A DNA stretch of 64,000 nt from Streptomyces parvus. Its GTDB lineage: Bacteria > Actinomycetota > Actinomycetes > Streptomycetales > Streptomycetaceae. The stretch is taken from positions 3,100,001-3,164,000 of the forward strand of contig NZ_CP135079.1 of the NCBI RefSeq assembly GCF_032121415.1, written 5' to 3'. The translations under genes and the position numbers were made by a program. Under the pieces are notes generated by a model that made no database searches, was not told the origin of the DNA, and was given only the letters and a program-made list of their open reading frames with translations. How positions within the stretch are numbered: the stretch's first letter is position 1; every line of letters begins with the position of its first letter. Of the stretch, positions 7,782 through 16,308 are shown piece after piece.

Positions 7782-8471
7782 TCAGCCGCGCGGCCGCGGC
7801 GGAGGCTCCAAGCCCGTCCGCAGCTGGACGAACGCCTCCTCGGCCGCCTGGACCGCTGCCGCGTAGACCCGGTCCGCGCTCTCCCCCGCGTCGATCCGCC
7901 GCCAGTTCTCCAGGGCCAGGATGCGCAGGACGGCGATGACCTGTCCGGCCGCGAGCCGGTCGGACAACCCGCCGCCGAGTGCGCGGGCCAGGGCCGCCTC
8001 GGAGCGGCCCTGGTAGGCGTGGAGACGGGCGACCAGGGACGGTGTTCCGTACAGCAGGCGCAGGAACGCCAGCACCTGCGGTACGTCGCAGAGGCCGGTC
8101 ACCGGGTCGCGGCGGTCGAGGCCGTCGAGGAAGTGGCGGCGCAGGGCGTCCAGCGGGGTCTCGTCCGGGGAGCGGCCCGTGACCACCCGGGCCGCCTCGT
8201 CCTCGTGGTCGGCGAACCGGTGCAGGACCAAGTCCTCCTTGGCGGGGAAGTACCGGAAGAGCGTCGGCTTGGAGATGTCCGCCGCGGCCGCCACCTCCGC
8301 CACCGACACCTTGTCGAAGCCCCGCTCCAGGAACATCCTGATCGCCGCGTCGGAGACCGCCTGATAGGTCAACCGCTTCTTGCGCTCCCGAAGGCCGCCC
8401 GGCACCGGCCCGTCGCCGGAACCGGAATCGGAACGGTCGCCGTTCGCGGGGTTCTCTCCGTTCATGACCAT
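7782..8471 (-). CDS. TetR-family transcriptional regulator
   Basis: 229-residue regulator. The DNA-binding domain is at residues 20-75 with VSVAEVAAAADISKPTLFRYFPAKEDL; the rest is a helical ligand-binding domain without recognised specificity. Start choice is uncertain: ATGs at 8471 and 8465 are both possible and neither has a good ribosome site, while a GTG at 8516 would overlap the upstream gene. It lies just downstream of a second TetR gene on the same strand and may be cotranscribed with it. Confidence 0.8.
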   Translation of the reverse strand: MVMNGENPANGDRSDSGSGDGPVPGGLRERKKRLTYQAVSDAAIRMFLERGFDKVSVAEVAAAADISKPTLFRYFPAKEDLVLHRFADHEDEAARVVTGRSPDETPLDALRRHFLDGLDRRDPVTGLCDVPQVLAFLRLLYGTPSLVARLHAYQGRSEAALARALGGGLSDRLAAGQVIAVLRILALENWRRIDAGESADRVYAAAVQAAEEAFVQLRTGLEPPPRPRG

Positions 8472-8490
8472 GAAGCGTACGCGCCCGGAC

Positions 8491-9294
8491 TCAGGCGGAC
8501 CCGACGTCGTCGGCACAGGCGCGGGGGCCGCCGCCCGCCTTCCGGACCAGCGCCTCCACCCCGTCCAGCAGACGCTCCAGCCCGAAGGTGAACTCGTAGT
8601 CCGGGTCCTCCGGTTCGCTCATCGCCCCGGACTCCAGCAGCAGGGAGATCCCAGGGTGCCGGACGGGGTCGACCAGGCGCTTGAGGGTGCGCTCGTAGGA
8701 CGCCGTCACCTCCTCGGGCGACACCCCGCGCGCGGTCACGGCAGCGGCCAGGTCGGACATCAAAAGCGCCTCGCTGCGGACGAAGTTGGAGACCAGCAGG
8801 ACCACCGAGGTCTTGTCGCCCTCGCCGAGCCCGCTGCCTTCCAGCGCCTGGAGCCCCTGCTCCCACCAGGCCAGCGAGTTCGGGGTGGCGGGCGGGCCCC
8901 CGACGGGGATCCGGAGCAGCCAGAGGTGGGCGTGGAACCGGTCCCGCTGCGCGGACGCCCACTCGGCCAGCGCCTCCCGCCACCCCGCGCCGGACTCCAG
9001 GGCGGACAGCGGTTCCGGGGGGCCGAAGGCGGCCTCCTGCATCAGGACGTACAGCTCGTCCTTGGCGGAGACGTACCGGTACAGCGACATCGTGGACGCG
9101 CCGAGCTCCTGCGCGACCCGGCCCATCGACACGGCCGCGAGCCCGTCGGCCGACGCGACGTCCACCGCCGCGGCCACGATCCGCTCCAGGCTCAGACCGG
9201 GCTTCGGGCCCTTCGCCGGGCGGTCCCGCAGCCCCCAGGCCGCCTCCAGGCTGGCCGGCAGGTCGCCGCCGCCCGAGCTGCTCTTCTCCGCCAC
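8491..9294 (-). CDS. TetR-family regulator of the adjacent ABC exporter
   Basis: 267-residue repressor with the GTG start at 9294 behind a GAAGGGGA ribosome site. After a Ser/Gly-rich N-terminus, residues 35-85 carry the helix-turn-helix (VSMGRVAQELGASTMSLYRYVSAKDEL). The C-terminal part resembles the actinobacterial TetR_C tetracyclin-repressor-like domain found beside drug exporters. It is divergent from a DrrAB-type transporter, and two related palindromes lie between them, so it most likely represses the pump until a drug-like ligand binds. Confidence 0.85.
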   Translation of the reverse strand: MAEKSSSGGGDLPASLEAAWGLRDRPAKGPKPGLSLERIVAAAVDVASADGLAAVSMGRVAQELGASTMSLYRYVSAKDELYVLMQEAAFGPPEPLSALESGAGWREALAEWASAQRDRFHAHLWLLRIPVGGPPATPNSLAWWEQGLQALEGSGLGEGDKTSVVLLVSNFVRSEALLMSDLAAAVTARGVSPEEVTASYERTLKRLVDPVRHPGISLLLESGAMSEPEDPDYEFTFGLERLLDGVEALVRKAGGGPRACADDVGSA

Positions 9295-9370
9295 CGCATC
9301 CCCTTCGCCCGGCTCCCGGTGTCCGAGGCCGTGCCCCGTGCCCGCGTACGCCTTGACCCCATCCTAGAGA

Positions 9371-9407
9371 TGCGTAAGGCTTACGCAATAACGCGTATGC
9401 CATACGC
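9371..9407. promoter_or_regulatory. Twin TetR operators upstream of the exporter
   Basis: Two related inverted repeats stand side by side: TGCGTAAG-G-CTTACGCA (9371-9387) and GCGTATG-C-CATACGC (9393-9407). Their centres are 21 bp apart, two helical turns, so two repressor dimers could bind the same face. The sites sit in the divergent promoter region, 17-53 bases before the exporter ATG at 9424. Confidence 0.8.
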
Positions 9408-9423
9408 AGAAGGGGGTCCGGAC

Positions 9424-10425
9424 ATGACCGACCCGATCCGGCCGAGCGGACACGCCACCGCCACCATCGAGGCGCACGGCCTCACCAAGTCCTACGGGAA
9501 GCCCGCCGTCCGGGTTCTCGACGGCATCGATCTCCAGGTCGGACGCGGCACCGTCTTCGCCCTGCTGGGGCCGAACGGCGCGGGCAAGACCACCACCGTG
9601 CGGATCCTCGCGACGCTGACCGAGGCCGACTCCGGCAGCGCCCGGGTCGCGGGGCACGACGTCGTCGCCGACCGGAGCGCGGTGCGCTGCTCCATCAGCC
9701 TCACCGGCCAGTTCGCCGCCGTCGACGGGACCCAGACCGGCGAGGAGAACCTGCGGATGATGGCCCGGCTCACCGGGCAGTCCCGGGCCGCCGCCCGACG
9801 CCGCGCGGCCGAGCTGCTGGAGCGCTTCGACCTCACCGCGGCCGCCCGTCGCCCTGTCCGGACGTACTCCGGGGGGATGCGCCGCCGGCTCGACCTGGCC
9901 GCCGGACTCGTCGGATCACCGGAGCCCGGGGTGTTCTTCCTGGACGAGCCGACCACCGGCCTCGACCCGCGCAGCCGCCAGGAGCTCTGGGAGGCCGTCC
10001 GCGAGCTGGCCGCACGCGGGGCGACCGTGCTGCTCACCACCCAGTATCTGGAGGAGGCCGACCGCCTCGCCGGCCGGATCGCCCTGCTGAACCGGGGCCG
10101 GATCGCCGCCGAGGGCACCGCGGCCGACCTCAAGTCCCGCGTCGGCGGTCACCGCCTCGACCTGGTCCTCACCAGCCAGGAGGCCTATCTGAGGCTCGCC
10201 GGCCGGGCCGTCCACCACTCCCCCGAGACCCTGACGCTCGGCATCCCCACCGACGGCTCGGCGGCCCAGGTGCGCGCCCTGCTCGACGAGATCGACCCGG
10301 CCGGCCGGGAGATCGAACGCTTCAGCCTGCACAGCGTGACCCTCGACGACGTCTTCCTGGCGCTGACGTCGAACGCACCCGCGACGGACGCGCCCTCGAC
10401 CCCGGAGGCATCCACCCATGTCTGA
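9424..10425 (+). CDS. ABC exporter ATP-binding protein (DrrA type)
   Basis: 333-residue ATPase. Walker A is GPNGAGKTT (residues 49-57), the ABC signature is YSGGMRRRLDLAAGL and Walker B is FFLDEPTTGLDP. The C-terminal 80 residues are the DrrA-like extension. The ATG at 9424 has AGAAGGGGG seven bases upstream. The next gene begins inside its last codons (8-base overlap), as expected for an ATPase-permease pair. Substrates of the family include anthracyclines and other hydrophobic drugs, but none can be assigned here. It is probably repressed by the divergent TetR protein. Confidence 0.92.
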   Translation: MTDPIRPSGHATATIEAHGLTKSYGKPAVRVLDGIDLQVGRGTVFALLGPNGAGKTTTVRILATLTEADSGSARVAGHDVVADRSAVRCSISLTGQFAAVDGTQTGEENLRMMARLTGQSRAAARRRAAELLERFDLTAAARRPVRTYSGGMRRRLDLAAGLVGSPEPGVFFLDEPTTGLDPRSRQELWEAVRELAARGATVLLTTQYLEEADRLAGRIALLNRGRIAAEGTAADLKSRVGGHRLDLVLTSQEAYLRLAGRAVHHSPETLTLGIPTDGSAAQVRALLDEIDPAGREIERFSLHSVTLDDVFLALTSNAPATDAPSTPEASTHV

Positions 10426-11251
10426 CACCGCCGTTCAGCAAAGGAGCCCGGACCGGCACTCCGAGCGGGCCCACGACCCCGGACGCGGGCCCGGTCCGCT
10501 CACCCACACCGCCGTCATGGCCGCCCGCGCCCTGCGCGTCAGCAGCCGCAACATCGACGCGCTGATCACGTCCCTGGCCCTGCCGATCATGCTGATGCTG
10601 ATCTTCGTCTACTTCTTCGGCGGTGCGATCGACACCGGGACGGACTACGACTCGTACGTCATGTACGTCGTCCCCGGCGTCCTGCTCCTGTCCGCCGGGT
10701 TCGGGGCCGCGACCACCGCGACCGCCGTCAGCGAGGACATGAAGGGCGGCATCATCGACCGCTTCCGCTCCCTGGACGTCGGCGGTACGCCGGTGCTCGC
10801 CGGGCATGTGGCGGCCAGCACCGTCCGCAATCTCTGCGCCACTGCCCTGGTCTTCGGCGTCGCCCTGCTGATCGGCTTCCGCCCCGCCGCCACCTGGAGC
10901 GGCTGGCTCCTGGTGGCCGTCGTGCTGGTCGCCTACATCGTGGCCCTGTCCTGGATCTCGGCGGCGATCGGCCTGCTGGCCCGGACCCCCGAGGCGGCGA
11001 GCGGCTTCACGTTCTTCATGTCGTTCCTGCCCTACCCCAGCAGCGCGTTCGTCCCGACCGAGAACATGCCGGACTGGCTGCACGGCTTCGCCGACCACCA
11101 GCCGATCAGCCCGGCCATCGAGTCGCTGCGCGGGCTGCTGCTCGGCCAGGACGTGGGCAACACCCCCTGGATCGCGCTCGCCTGGGCGGCGGGGCTGCTC
11201 GCCGTGGCGGTCGGCGCCTCGGGGACGCTGTTCCGGATCCGGACGCGCTGA
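10418..11251 (+). CDS. ABC-2 type exporter permease (DrrB type)
   Basis: 277-residue integral membrane protein with about six hydrophobic segments (near residues 48-68, 80-103, 126-150, 160-185, 190-210 and 247-267) after a polar N-terminus. It matches the ABC-2/DrrB permease pattern and lacks its own ATPase domain. Its ATG overlaps the end of the ATPase gene, so translation is coupled and the two form a drug or lipid efflux pump. The gene ends three bases before the end of the convergent acetyltransferase gene. Confidence 0.9.
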   Translation: MSDTAVQQRSPDRHSERAHDPGRGPGPLTHTAVMAARALRVSSRNIDALITSLALPIMLMLIFVYFFGGAIDTGTDYDSYVMYVVPGVLLLSAGFGAATTATAVSEDMKGGIIDRFRSLDVGGTPVLAGHVAASTVRNLCATALVFGVALLIGFRPAATWSGWLLVAVVLVAYIVALSWISAAIGLLARTPEAASGFTFFMSFLPYPSSAFVPTENMPDWLHGFADHQPISPAIESLRGLLLGQDVGNTPWIALAWAAGLLAVAVGASGTLFRIRTR

Positions 11252-11254
11252 CGC

Positions 11255-12511
11255 TCAGAACACGTCCGGGCACCAGGGCCGGCGGCCCGTGCGGAACACC
11301 GCGTCCGCCGTCGTCGCCGCACCCGGCCGCAGCTCCTCCACCCGGCCCAGGTCCACCAGCCGCCGCACGGACTCGTCGCCCAGGTACAGCGTGGACAGCT
11401 CCGCCACGTCCAGGGCGAGATCGGCGCTCCGGGTGGTGGGGGTGCAGCGTGCGCCGGAGTCCGATGCCTCCAGCAGGAAGCGGCCCCCGGCCAGCCCCGC
11501 GGCGTCCCGGACGTCGAGGACGAGCGAGGCCCCGACGGCGTAACTCCGGGCCTCCAGGGCGCGCGGCACGTCCAGCATCCGCAGCCACAGCCAGTCCACG
11601 TGGGTGACCATGCGGGCCGCACGCGGGTCGGGGAGCAGCAGCGGGAGCAGGTCGTCGGGGGCGCGGTAGCCCGAGCGGACCGTGGTGATCCAGTCGACCG
11701 AGCAGAGGTAGTGCCACAGAGCCCGCTCCGCTGCCGGGTTCAGCGCGATCATGTCCCGTACGGAAGCGGTGTTCAGCGGCTGCTTGGAGTCGCCCCACTT
11801 GTCGTCCACGCCGTACACCAGCAGGCCGTCGGCCTCGCCGTTCGCGGCGCGGTGCACGACGTAGAACGGCTCGGTCCACGTCTCGTGCTCCGCGCGGGGT
11901 GCGACGCCCGTACGCGTCCGCCACCAGCGCTCGCCCCGGCCGACGAAGCCGGGCTGCCGGGCCGCCAGCGCCGCGTGCACCTCGGGGCCGGTCTTTCGGA
12001 CGTCGGCGCCGTCCACCAGCTCGATCCGGCCGCCGTCCGACGGCTGCCCGGAGCGGCGCGGGTCGAACCCGGCCCGGTGCACCGCGATCTCCCACTCGGC
12101 GGTCCAGGAGGCGGTGCCGAAGCCGTACCGCCCGTAGATCGGATACTCCGCGGCGATCAGCGAGGCGACCACCTCGCCGCGCTCCTTGGCCGCCGCCAGG
12201 TCCGTGGCCATCATCCGGCTGAGCAGTCCGCGGCGGCGGTGCGTGGGCGACACCGTCACCCCGGTGACCGCGTCGGCCGTCACGGTGGCCCCGCCGACCA
12301 CGGTCAGCTGCTGGGCGAACGAGCGGAACGTCGCCACGCACCGCCCGTCGTCGAAGACGCCCTGCATACGGGAGAGGTCCGCGTCGCCGAAGCGGTCGGC
12401 GACCAGCTCCTCGCCCGGCTTCTCGGCGGTGGGGGTGAGGAAGCCGGTGCCCACCGCCTTCATCCAGTCGGCGGTCTCGGCGGGGGTGACGGGGCGGGCA
12501 TCGAGGCTCAT
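11255..12511 (-). CDS. Eis-like GNAT acetyltransferase
   Basis: 418-residue protein with the Eis layout: an N-terminal GNAT domain with the acetyl-CoA loop ([14 protein letters not shown], about residues 88-101), a second GNAT-like fold, and a C-terminal sterol-carrier-like domain. The sequence [11 protein letters not shown] holds the family's catalytic tyrosine, and the chain ends in CPDVF: in Mycobacterium Eis the C-terminal Phe carboxylate is the general base, so this ending supports an active enzyme. Eis proteins acetylate amines, including aminoglycosides, at several positions. The start has little room for a separate leader; a promoter -10 ends seven bases before the ATG. Confidence 0.85.
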   Translation of the reverse strand: MSLDARPVTPAETADWMKAVGTGFLTPTAEKPGEELVADRFGDADLSRMQGVFDDGRCVATFRSFAQQLTVVGGATVTADAVTGVTVSPTHRRRGLLSRMMATDLAAAKERGEVVASLIAAEYPIYGRYGFGTASWTAEWEIAVHRAGFDPRRSGQPSDGGRIELVDGADVRKTGPEVHAALAARQPGFVGRGERWWRTRTGVAPRAEHETWTEPFYVVHRAANGEADGLLVYGVDDKWGDSKQPLNTASVRDMIALNPAAERALWHYLCSVDWITTVRSGYRAPDDLLPLLLPDPRAARMVTHVDWLWLRMLDVPRALEARSYAVGASLVLDVRDAAGLAGGRFLLEASDSGARCTPTTRSADLALDVAELSTLYLGDESVRRLVDLGRVEELRPGAATTADAVFRTGRRPWCPDVF

Positions 12512-12518
12512 TCCTCCA

Positions 12519-12547
12519 CGCTAAGCAGGCAGGGTTCAGAATGTCGC
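12519..12547 (-). promoter_or_regulatory. Promoter of the Eis-like gene
   Basis: On the minus strand GCGACA (12547-12542) and TAGCGT (12524-12519) are 17 bases apart, and the ATG begins seven bases after the -10. The site lies partly inside the 3' end of the asparaginase gene. The spacing predicts a leaderless or nearly leaderless transcript. Confidence 0.5.
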
Positions 12548-13522
12548 GCGAATTTCCCCGACCTCGGCCGCCCCGCCGAGCAGCGGCGAGCGTCCGATCC
12601 TGGCGACCACGGGGGCGTCCACGCCCAGCAGCTCCAGGGCCCGGGCGAGCACCGGGCCGAGCGCCCGGGCCGACCCGTCGTCGATCTTGAAGGCGAGGGC
12701 CCGCCCGTCGGCCAGGGCGACCGCCTGGACCGCCTCGGCGCCCATCTTGGAGAGCGTCCCGGGCACCTCGCGCATCAGCCACGTGTCGGGGCGCCGGGTG
12801 CCCGCGACGTACTCCGGGTGGGCGCGCATCGCGTCGGCGACCCGGCGCTCGGCGCTCCCCGGCTCCGCCCGCACGAAGGAGCGGAAGGCGCGGGCCAGAC
12901 CGGTCAGCCCGATCGCCATCAGCGGAGCCCCGCAGCCGTCCGTGCCGACCGCCGCGACCGGCTCGCCCGCGGCTTCGGCGACGACCTGGCCGACGAGCTG
13001 CTGGAGGGGGTGGGCGGGGTCGAGGTAGGTGGCCGTGTCCCAGCCGTTGCGGACGCAGACGGCGAGCATCGCCGCGTGCTTGCCGGAGCAGTTCATCGTG
13101 ATCCGCTCGCGTACGTTCCCGGCCGCGAGGTATGCCTCCGCCTCCACCGGGTCCAGCGGCAGGTCGGGCGGGGTCTGCAGGTCGGCGGGGCTCAGTCGGT
13201 GCTCGGCGAGCATCTTCCGCGCGAGGTCGAGGTGGAAGGGCTCCCCGGAGTGGCTCGCGGCGGCCAGCGCCAGCCGTTCGCCCGTCAGGCCGAGGCCGGC
13301 CCGCAGGATCGCGGCGGCCTGCATCGGCTTGTTGGAGGACCGGGGGAAGACCGGAGCCGCCGGATCGCCGATCGCCCGCTCCACGCTGCCGTCGGCGGCC
13401 AGCAGGACCAGCGACCCCCGGTGGTGGCCCTCGGTGAACCCGGAGCGCACGACCTCGGCCAGGACGGGCGGGGCGGCTGCCGGGACGGAGGATATGGCGG
13501 ACGGGGCGGCGCTCGACGTCAT
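12536..13522 (-). CDS. Asparaginase (Asparaginase_II family)
   Basis: 328-residue enzyme of the AnsA-like Asparaginase_II family (Rhizobium type), unrelated to the E. coli type. Landmarks are FPRSSNKPMQA, ALAAASHSGE, ITMNCSGKHAAML, TDGCGAP and PGTLSKMGAE, all typical of this fold. It hydrolyses asparagine to aspartate and ammonia. No signal peptide is present, so it acts in the cytoplasm. The ATG has a GGAAGG ribosome site. It lies 51 bases downstream of rsiG on the same strand but is functionally unrelated. Confidence 0.85.
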   Translation of the reverse strand: MTSSAAPSAISSVPAAAPPVLAEVVRSGFTEGHHRGSLVLLAADGSVERAIGDPAAPVFPRSSNKPMQAAAILRAGLGLTGERLALAAASHSGEPFHLDLARKMLAEHRLSPADLQTPPDLPLDPVEAEAYLAAGNVRERITMNCSGKHAAMLAVCVRNGWDTATYLDPAHPLQQLVGQVVAEAAGEPVAAVGTDGCGAPLMAIGLTGLARAFRSFVRAEPGSAERRVADAMRAHPEYVAGTRRPDTWLMREVPGTLSKMGAEAVQAVALADGRALAFKIDDGSARALGPVLARALELLGVDAPVVARIGRSPLLGGAAEVGEIRATF

Positions 13523-13573
13523 GGGTGGCCTTCCGGGGACGGGGGTGCGGGACCCGCGCCCGGAAGGGTCGCT

Positions 13574-14227
13574 TCAGGCGAGCAGGTCGTCCACTTGTGC
13601 TTCCCCGTCACGGTACCTGCGGGCGATCTCCGCGCCGCAATCGTCGGCCCTGCGCTGGAGCTCGTGACGGCGCCGGGAGACCTGCTGTTCGTAGCGGACG
13701 AGCCGGCCCATCGCCGTGTGCAGTTCCTCGTCCGTCCGGGCGTCCAGGTCGGACAGCTCGACCTCGGCGAGGTTCTCGGCGGCGAGCTGCCGGAACTCGT
13801 CGCCGCGCGGCGTCGTCAGCGTGACGTGCCGGGCGGAGGAGCGGTGCCGGGACGGGGTGTCGGCCAGGATCTCCGAGAGCCGGCTCACCACCGCGGCGTC
13901 CTCCACCGGCGCCTCCGGATCCCGGCGGCGGGCCAGTTCGGCGCGGAGGATGTCGATCCGGCCCTGTACGAGCCGGCGTACGTAACTGAGATCGGCCTCG
14001 TCGCGCTGGGCCTCCCGGCGCAGCGTCCGCAGCTCCGGCAGCCGCAGCCCGCCGAACCCGGCGTCGCCGCCGGCCTGCTCCGGCACGGTGGCGGTGGCGG
14101 GCGTGGCGGGTGGCAGCACGGGACCCTGTCCCGGCAGACTGCGCTGTACGGGTGACCGCAGGGTGCCGGCGCGGTGACGTGCGCCCGGTACGGCACCGGG
14201 AGATTGTCCGGCTCCATATGTACTCAT
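13574..14227 (-). CDS. rsiG: RsiG, c-di-GMP-binding anti-sigma-WhiG factor
   Basis: 217-residue protein. Two helices carry exact copies of the E(X)3S(X)2R(X)3Q(X)3D c-di-GMP signature: E77-S81-R84-Q88-D92 and E180-S184-R187-Q191-D195. In S. venezuelae RsiG holds the sporulation sigma factor WhiG inactive only when loaded with c-di-GMP, so this gene ties second-messenger level to the decision to sporulate. The first 60 residues are Gly/Pro-rich and poorly ordered. I place the start at the ATG at 14227 behind AGGGGAC; a longer frame exists but runs antisense through dtd. whiG is not in this window, as expected. It is divergent from dtd. Confidence 0.93.
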   Translation of the reverse strand: MSTYGAGQSPGAVPGARHRAGTLRSPVQRSLPGQGPVLPPATPATATVPEQAGGDAGFGGLRLPELRTLRREAQRDEADLSYVRRLVQGRIDILRAELARRRDPEAPVEDAAVVSRLSEILADTPSRHRSSARHVTLTTPRGDEFRQLAAENLAEVELSDLDARTDEELHTAMGRLVRYEQQVSRRRHELQRRADDCGAEIARRYRDGEAQVDDLLA

Positions 14228-14308
14228 GCTGTTTTGTCCCCTCGACCGGTGCGTCGGCACACCGACATCGTGCATCGTGCCACCCCTGCCCGTGCCCCTG
14301 CTGACGTC

Positions 14309-14335
14309 TTGTACCCGTTCAGCCCAAGATAGGTT
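14309..14335 (+). promoter_or_regulatory. Leaderless-type promoter of dtd
   Basis: TTGTAC (14309-14314) and TAGGTT (14330-14335) are 15 bases apart, and the -10 ends seven bases before the dtd ATG. No ribosome site fits between, so translation probably begins on a leaderless message. Confidence 0.5.
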
Positions 14336-14342
14336 GGTCTGT

Positions 14343-14792
14343 ATGCGTGCAGTGGTACAGAGAGTGGATGGTGCGAGCGTCTCCGTCGCCGGGGCGACGG
14401 ACGACCCCTCGGCCCCCGGAGTCGTCGGGGAGATCGTCGGCGAGGGCCTGTGTGTACTGGTCGGGGTCACCCATGACGACACCCCGGGAAAGGCGGCGCA
14501 GCTGGCCCGCAAGCTCTGGTCGGTGCGCATCCTGGAGGGCGAGAAGTCCTGCTCCGATGTGAACGCGCCCCTCCTGGTGATTTCTCAGTTCACTCTCTAC
14601 GGGGACGCCCGCAAGGGCCGCCGTCCCACCTGGAACGCCGCCGCGCCGGGCGAGGTCGCCGAGCCGCTGGTGGACGAGGTGGTGGCACAGCTGCGGGCGC
14701 TGGGGGCGCAGGTGGAGACGGGCCGGTTCGGAGCGGACATGCGCGTCTCGCTCACGAACCACGGCCCGTTCACGGTGATCATCGAGGTGTAG
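14343..14792 (+). CDS. dtd: D-aminoacyl-tRNA deacylase
   Basis: 149-residue homodimeric enzyme that removes D-amino acids (and glycine) from mischarged tRNA. The start MRAVVQRV, the SQFTLYGD motif in the middle, and the Gly-cisPro-type motif NHGPFT near the C-terminus identify it. The family usually has about 145-150 residues, so it is full length. Its ATG at 14343 lies seven bases after a TAGGTT hexamer. Upstream in-frame codons exist but cross the rsiG leader region. Confidence 0.95.
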   Translation: MRAVVQRVDGASVSVAGATDDPSAPGVVGEIVGEGLCVLVGVTHDDTPGKAAQLARKLWSVRILEGEKSCSDVNAPLLVISQFTLYGDARKGRRPTWNAAAPGEVAEPLVDEVVAQLRALGAQVETGRFGADMRVSLTNHGPFTVIIEV

Positions 14793-14815
14793 CCGTACGG
14801 GGAGTGCCTACGGCT
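14791..14815. terminator. Hairpin between convergent dtd and ygfZ
   Basis: AGCCGTA and TACGGCT form a perfect 7-bp stem around an 11-base loop. It starts at the dtd stop codon and extends into the last codons of the convergent ygfZ gene, so it may end both transcripts. There is no T run, as is usual in Streptomyces. Confidence 0.5.
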
Positions 14816-15773
14816 CGACGACCGTCTCCTGGGCGGCCGCCGTGTCCCCGGCGATCAGCTCCGCGTCGACGGCCACGTTCCGCTTGACCAGGGCCAGGGC
14901 GATCGGGCCCAGCTCGTGGTGGCGGGCGGAGGTGGTGATGAAGCCGAGCTGGCGGCCCTCCTGGCCGTCGGCGGCCAGCCGTACCGGCGTGCCGTGGCCG
15001 GGCAGGTGCACCTCGCTGCCGTCCAGGTGCAGGAAGACGAGCCGGCGCGGCGGCTTCCCCAGGTTGTGGACGCGGGCCACGGTCTCCTGGCCCCGGTAGC
15101 AGCCCTTCTGGAGGTGGACGGCGGTGCCGATCCAGCCCAGCTCGTGCGGGATGGTGCGGTGGTCCGTCTCGAAGCCGACGCGCGGCCGGTGCCCCTCGAC
15201 GCGCAGCGCCTCGTACGCCAGGATCCCGGCGGCGGGCCCGTGGGCGGCGGCGAACGCCTCCAGATCCTCGCGCGGCAGGAACAGGTCCCGGCCCTGCGGG
15301 GTCTCCCGTACGGACACCCCGTCCGGGGCCTGGGCGATGGAGCCGGCCGGGAGGTGGACGACGGCGATCTCCGGGGTGCGGTCGGCGACCTCGACCCGGT
15401 AGAAGAACTTCATCGACTCCAGGTAGGCGATCAGATCGGCCTGGGTGTCGGGTTCGACGTGCATCCACACCGTGGTGCCGTCGTCCACCAGATACATCGC
15501 GTGCTCGATGTGCCCGTTGGCGGAGAGGATGAGGGCCTCGGTGGCCTGGTGCGGGGCGAGATCGCTGACGTGCTGGGTGAGCAGCAGGTGCAGCCAGCTC
15601 AGCCGGTCGTCGCCGGTGACGGTGACGACGCCCCGGTGGGAGAGGTCGACGAAGCCGTTGCCGTCGGCGAGGGCGCGTTGCTCGCGGAACAGGTCGCCGT
15701 AGTGCGCGGCGACACCTTCGTCGCGGCCTTCGGCGGGGACGGCGCCGGGCAGGGACAGCAGGGGGCTCTTCAT
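14808..15773 (-). CDS. ygfZ: YgfZ/GcvT-like folate-binding protein
   Basis: 321-residue GcvT-fold protein. The signature K223-G-C225-Y-R-G-Q-E230 is the YgfZ/COG0354 motif. YgfZ/IBA57 proteins use folate to help assemble or repair iron-sulfur clusters, including that of MiaB. The ATG is nine bases downstream of the nur stop on the same strand, so the two are likely cotranscribed. No signal peptide or membrane segment is present. Confidence 0.88.
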   Translation of the reverse strand: MKSPLLSLPGAVPAEGRDEGVAAHYGDLFREQRALADGNGFVDLSHRGVVTVTGDDRLSWLHLLLTQHVSDLAPHQATEALILSANGHIEHAMYLVDDGTTVWMHVEPDTQADLIAYLESMKFFYRVEVADRTPEIAVVHLPAGSIAQAPDGVSVRETPQGRDLFLPREDLEAFAAAHGPAAGILAYEALRVEGHRPRVGFETDHRTIPHELGWIGTAVHLQKGCYRGQETVARVHNLGKPPRRLVFLHLDGSEVHLPGHGTPVRLAADGQEGRQLGFITTSARHHELGPIALALVKRNVAVDAELIAGDTAAAQETVVEP

Positions 15774-15782
15774 GCGCCCAGC

Positions 15783-16247
15783 CTACGACTTGGCGGAGGC
15801 GTCCTTCGCGGCGTCCCGCGCCGTCGCCTTCGCCGCCGTGCAGTCCGCGCAGCGGCCGAAGATGGCGAAGTGCTTCATGTCGGTGTCGAAGCCGAAGTCG
15901 GCGCGCAGCTTCTGCGTGAACTCGGCGACGACGGAGAGGTCCGCCTCGATGACGTCCTTGCAGTCCCGGCAGACCAGGTGGATGTGGTGGTGCCGGTCGG
16001 CGAGGTGGTACGACGGGGCGCCGTGGCCGAGATGCGTGTGGCTGACCAGACCGAGCTCCTCCAGGAGCTCCAGGGTCCGGTACACGGTGGAGATGTTCAC
16101 GCCGGACGCCGTCTTGCGCACCTCGCACAGGATGTCGTCCGGAGTGCCGTGCTCCAGGGCGTCGACCGCCTCCAGGACGAGCTGCCGCTGGGGCGTCAGC
16201 CGGTAGCCGCGCTGCCGAAGATCGGTCTTCCAGTCGGTGGTCACCAC
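15783..16247 (-). CDS. nur: Nur, nickel-responsive Fur-family repressor
   Basis: 154-residue Fur-family protein. All residues of the two metal sites known from S. coelicolor Nur are present at the same positions: Ni-site His70, His72 and His126; M-site His33, His86, His88 and His90. Two CxxC pairs (C93/C96, C133/C136) add a structural zinc site. The DNA-reading helix is at about residues 50-65 (NISTVYRTLELL). Nur with nickel represses sodF and nickel uptake, so it sets the choice between Ni- and Fe-superoxide dismutase. The start is taken at the GTG at 16247, the first of two adjacent GTG codons. A large palindrome covers this start, and a TAGACT hexamer lies six bases upstream. Confidence 0.94.
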   Translation of the reverse strand: MVTTDWKTDLRQRGYRLTPQRQLVLEAVDALEHGTPDDILCEVRKTASGVNISTVYRTLELLEELGLVSHTHLGHGAPSYHLADRHHHIHLVCRDCKDVIEADLSVVAEFTQKLRADFGFDTDMKHFAIFGRCADCTAAKATARDAAKDASAKS

Positions 16248-16270
16248 ACGCCCAGTCTAGGGCGTGTGGT
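16243..16270. promoter_or_regulatory. 11-bp-arm palindrome over the nur start
   Basis: ACCACACGCCC (16243-16253) and GGGCGTGTGGT (16260-16270) are perfect complements around a 6-base centre, AGTCTA. The dyad contains the minus-strand TAGACT -10 hexamer and the GTG start of nur. It could be an operator or, in a longer transcript, a hairpin that hides the start. It does not look like the published Nur or Zur boxes. Confidence 0.6.
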
Positions 16271-16308
16271 CAAACCCCGGCCGGTCCCGCGTCCGGGCGC
16301 TTGCGGCT

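Noticed and set aside
8472..8516. A longer TetR N-terminus from the GTG at 8516.
   Set aside because: It would overlap the upstream TetR gene and adds unconserved residues; there is no ribosome site for it.
16243..16270. Reading the nur palindrome as a Nur or Zur box.
   Set aside because: The published boxes (TTGCAA-type and TGAAAATCATTTTCA-type half sites) do not match ACCACACGCCC.
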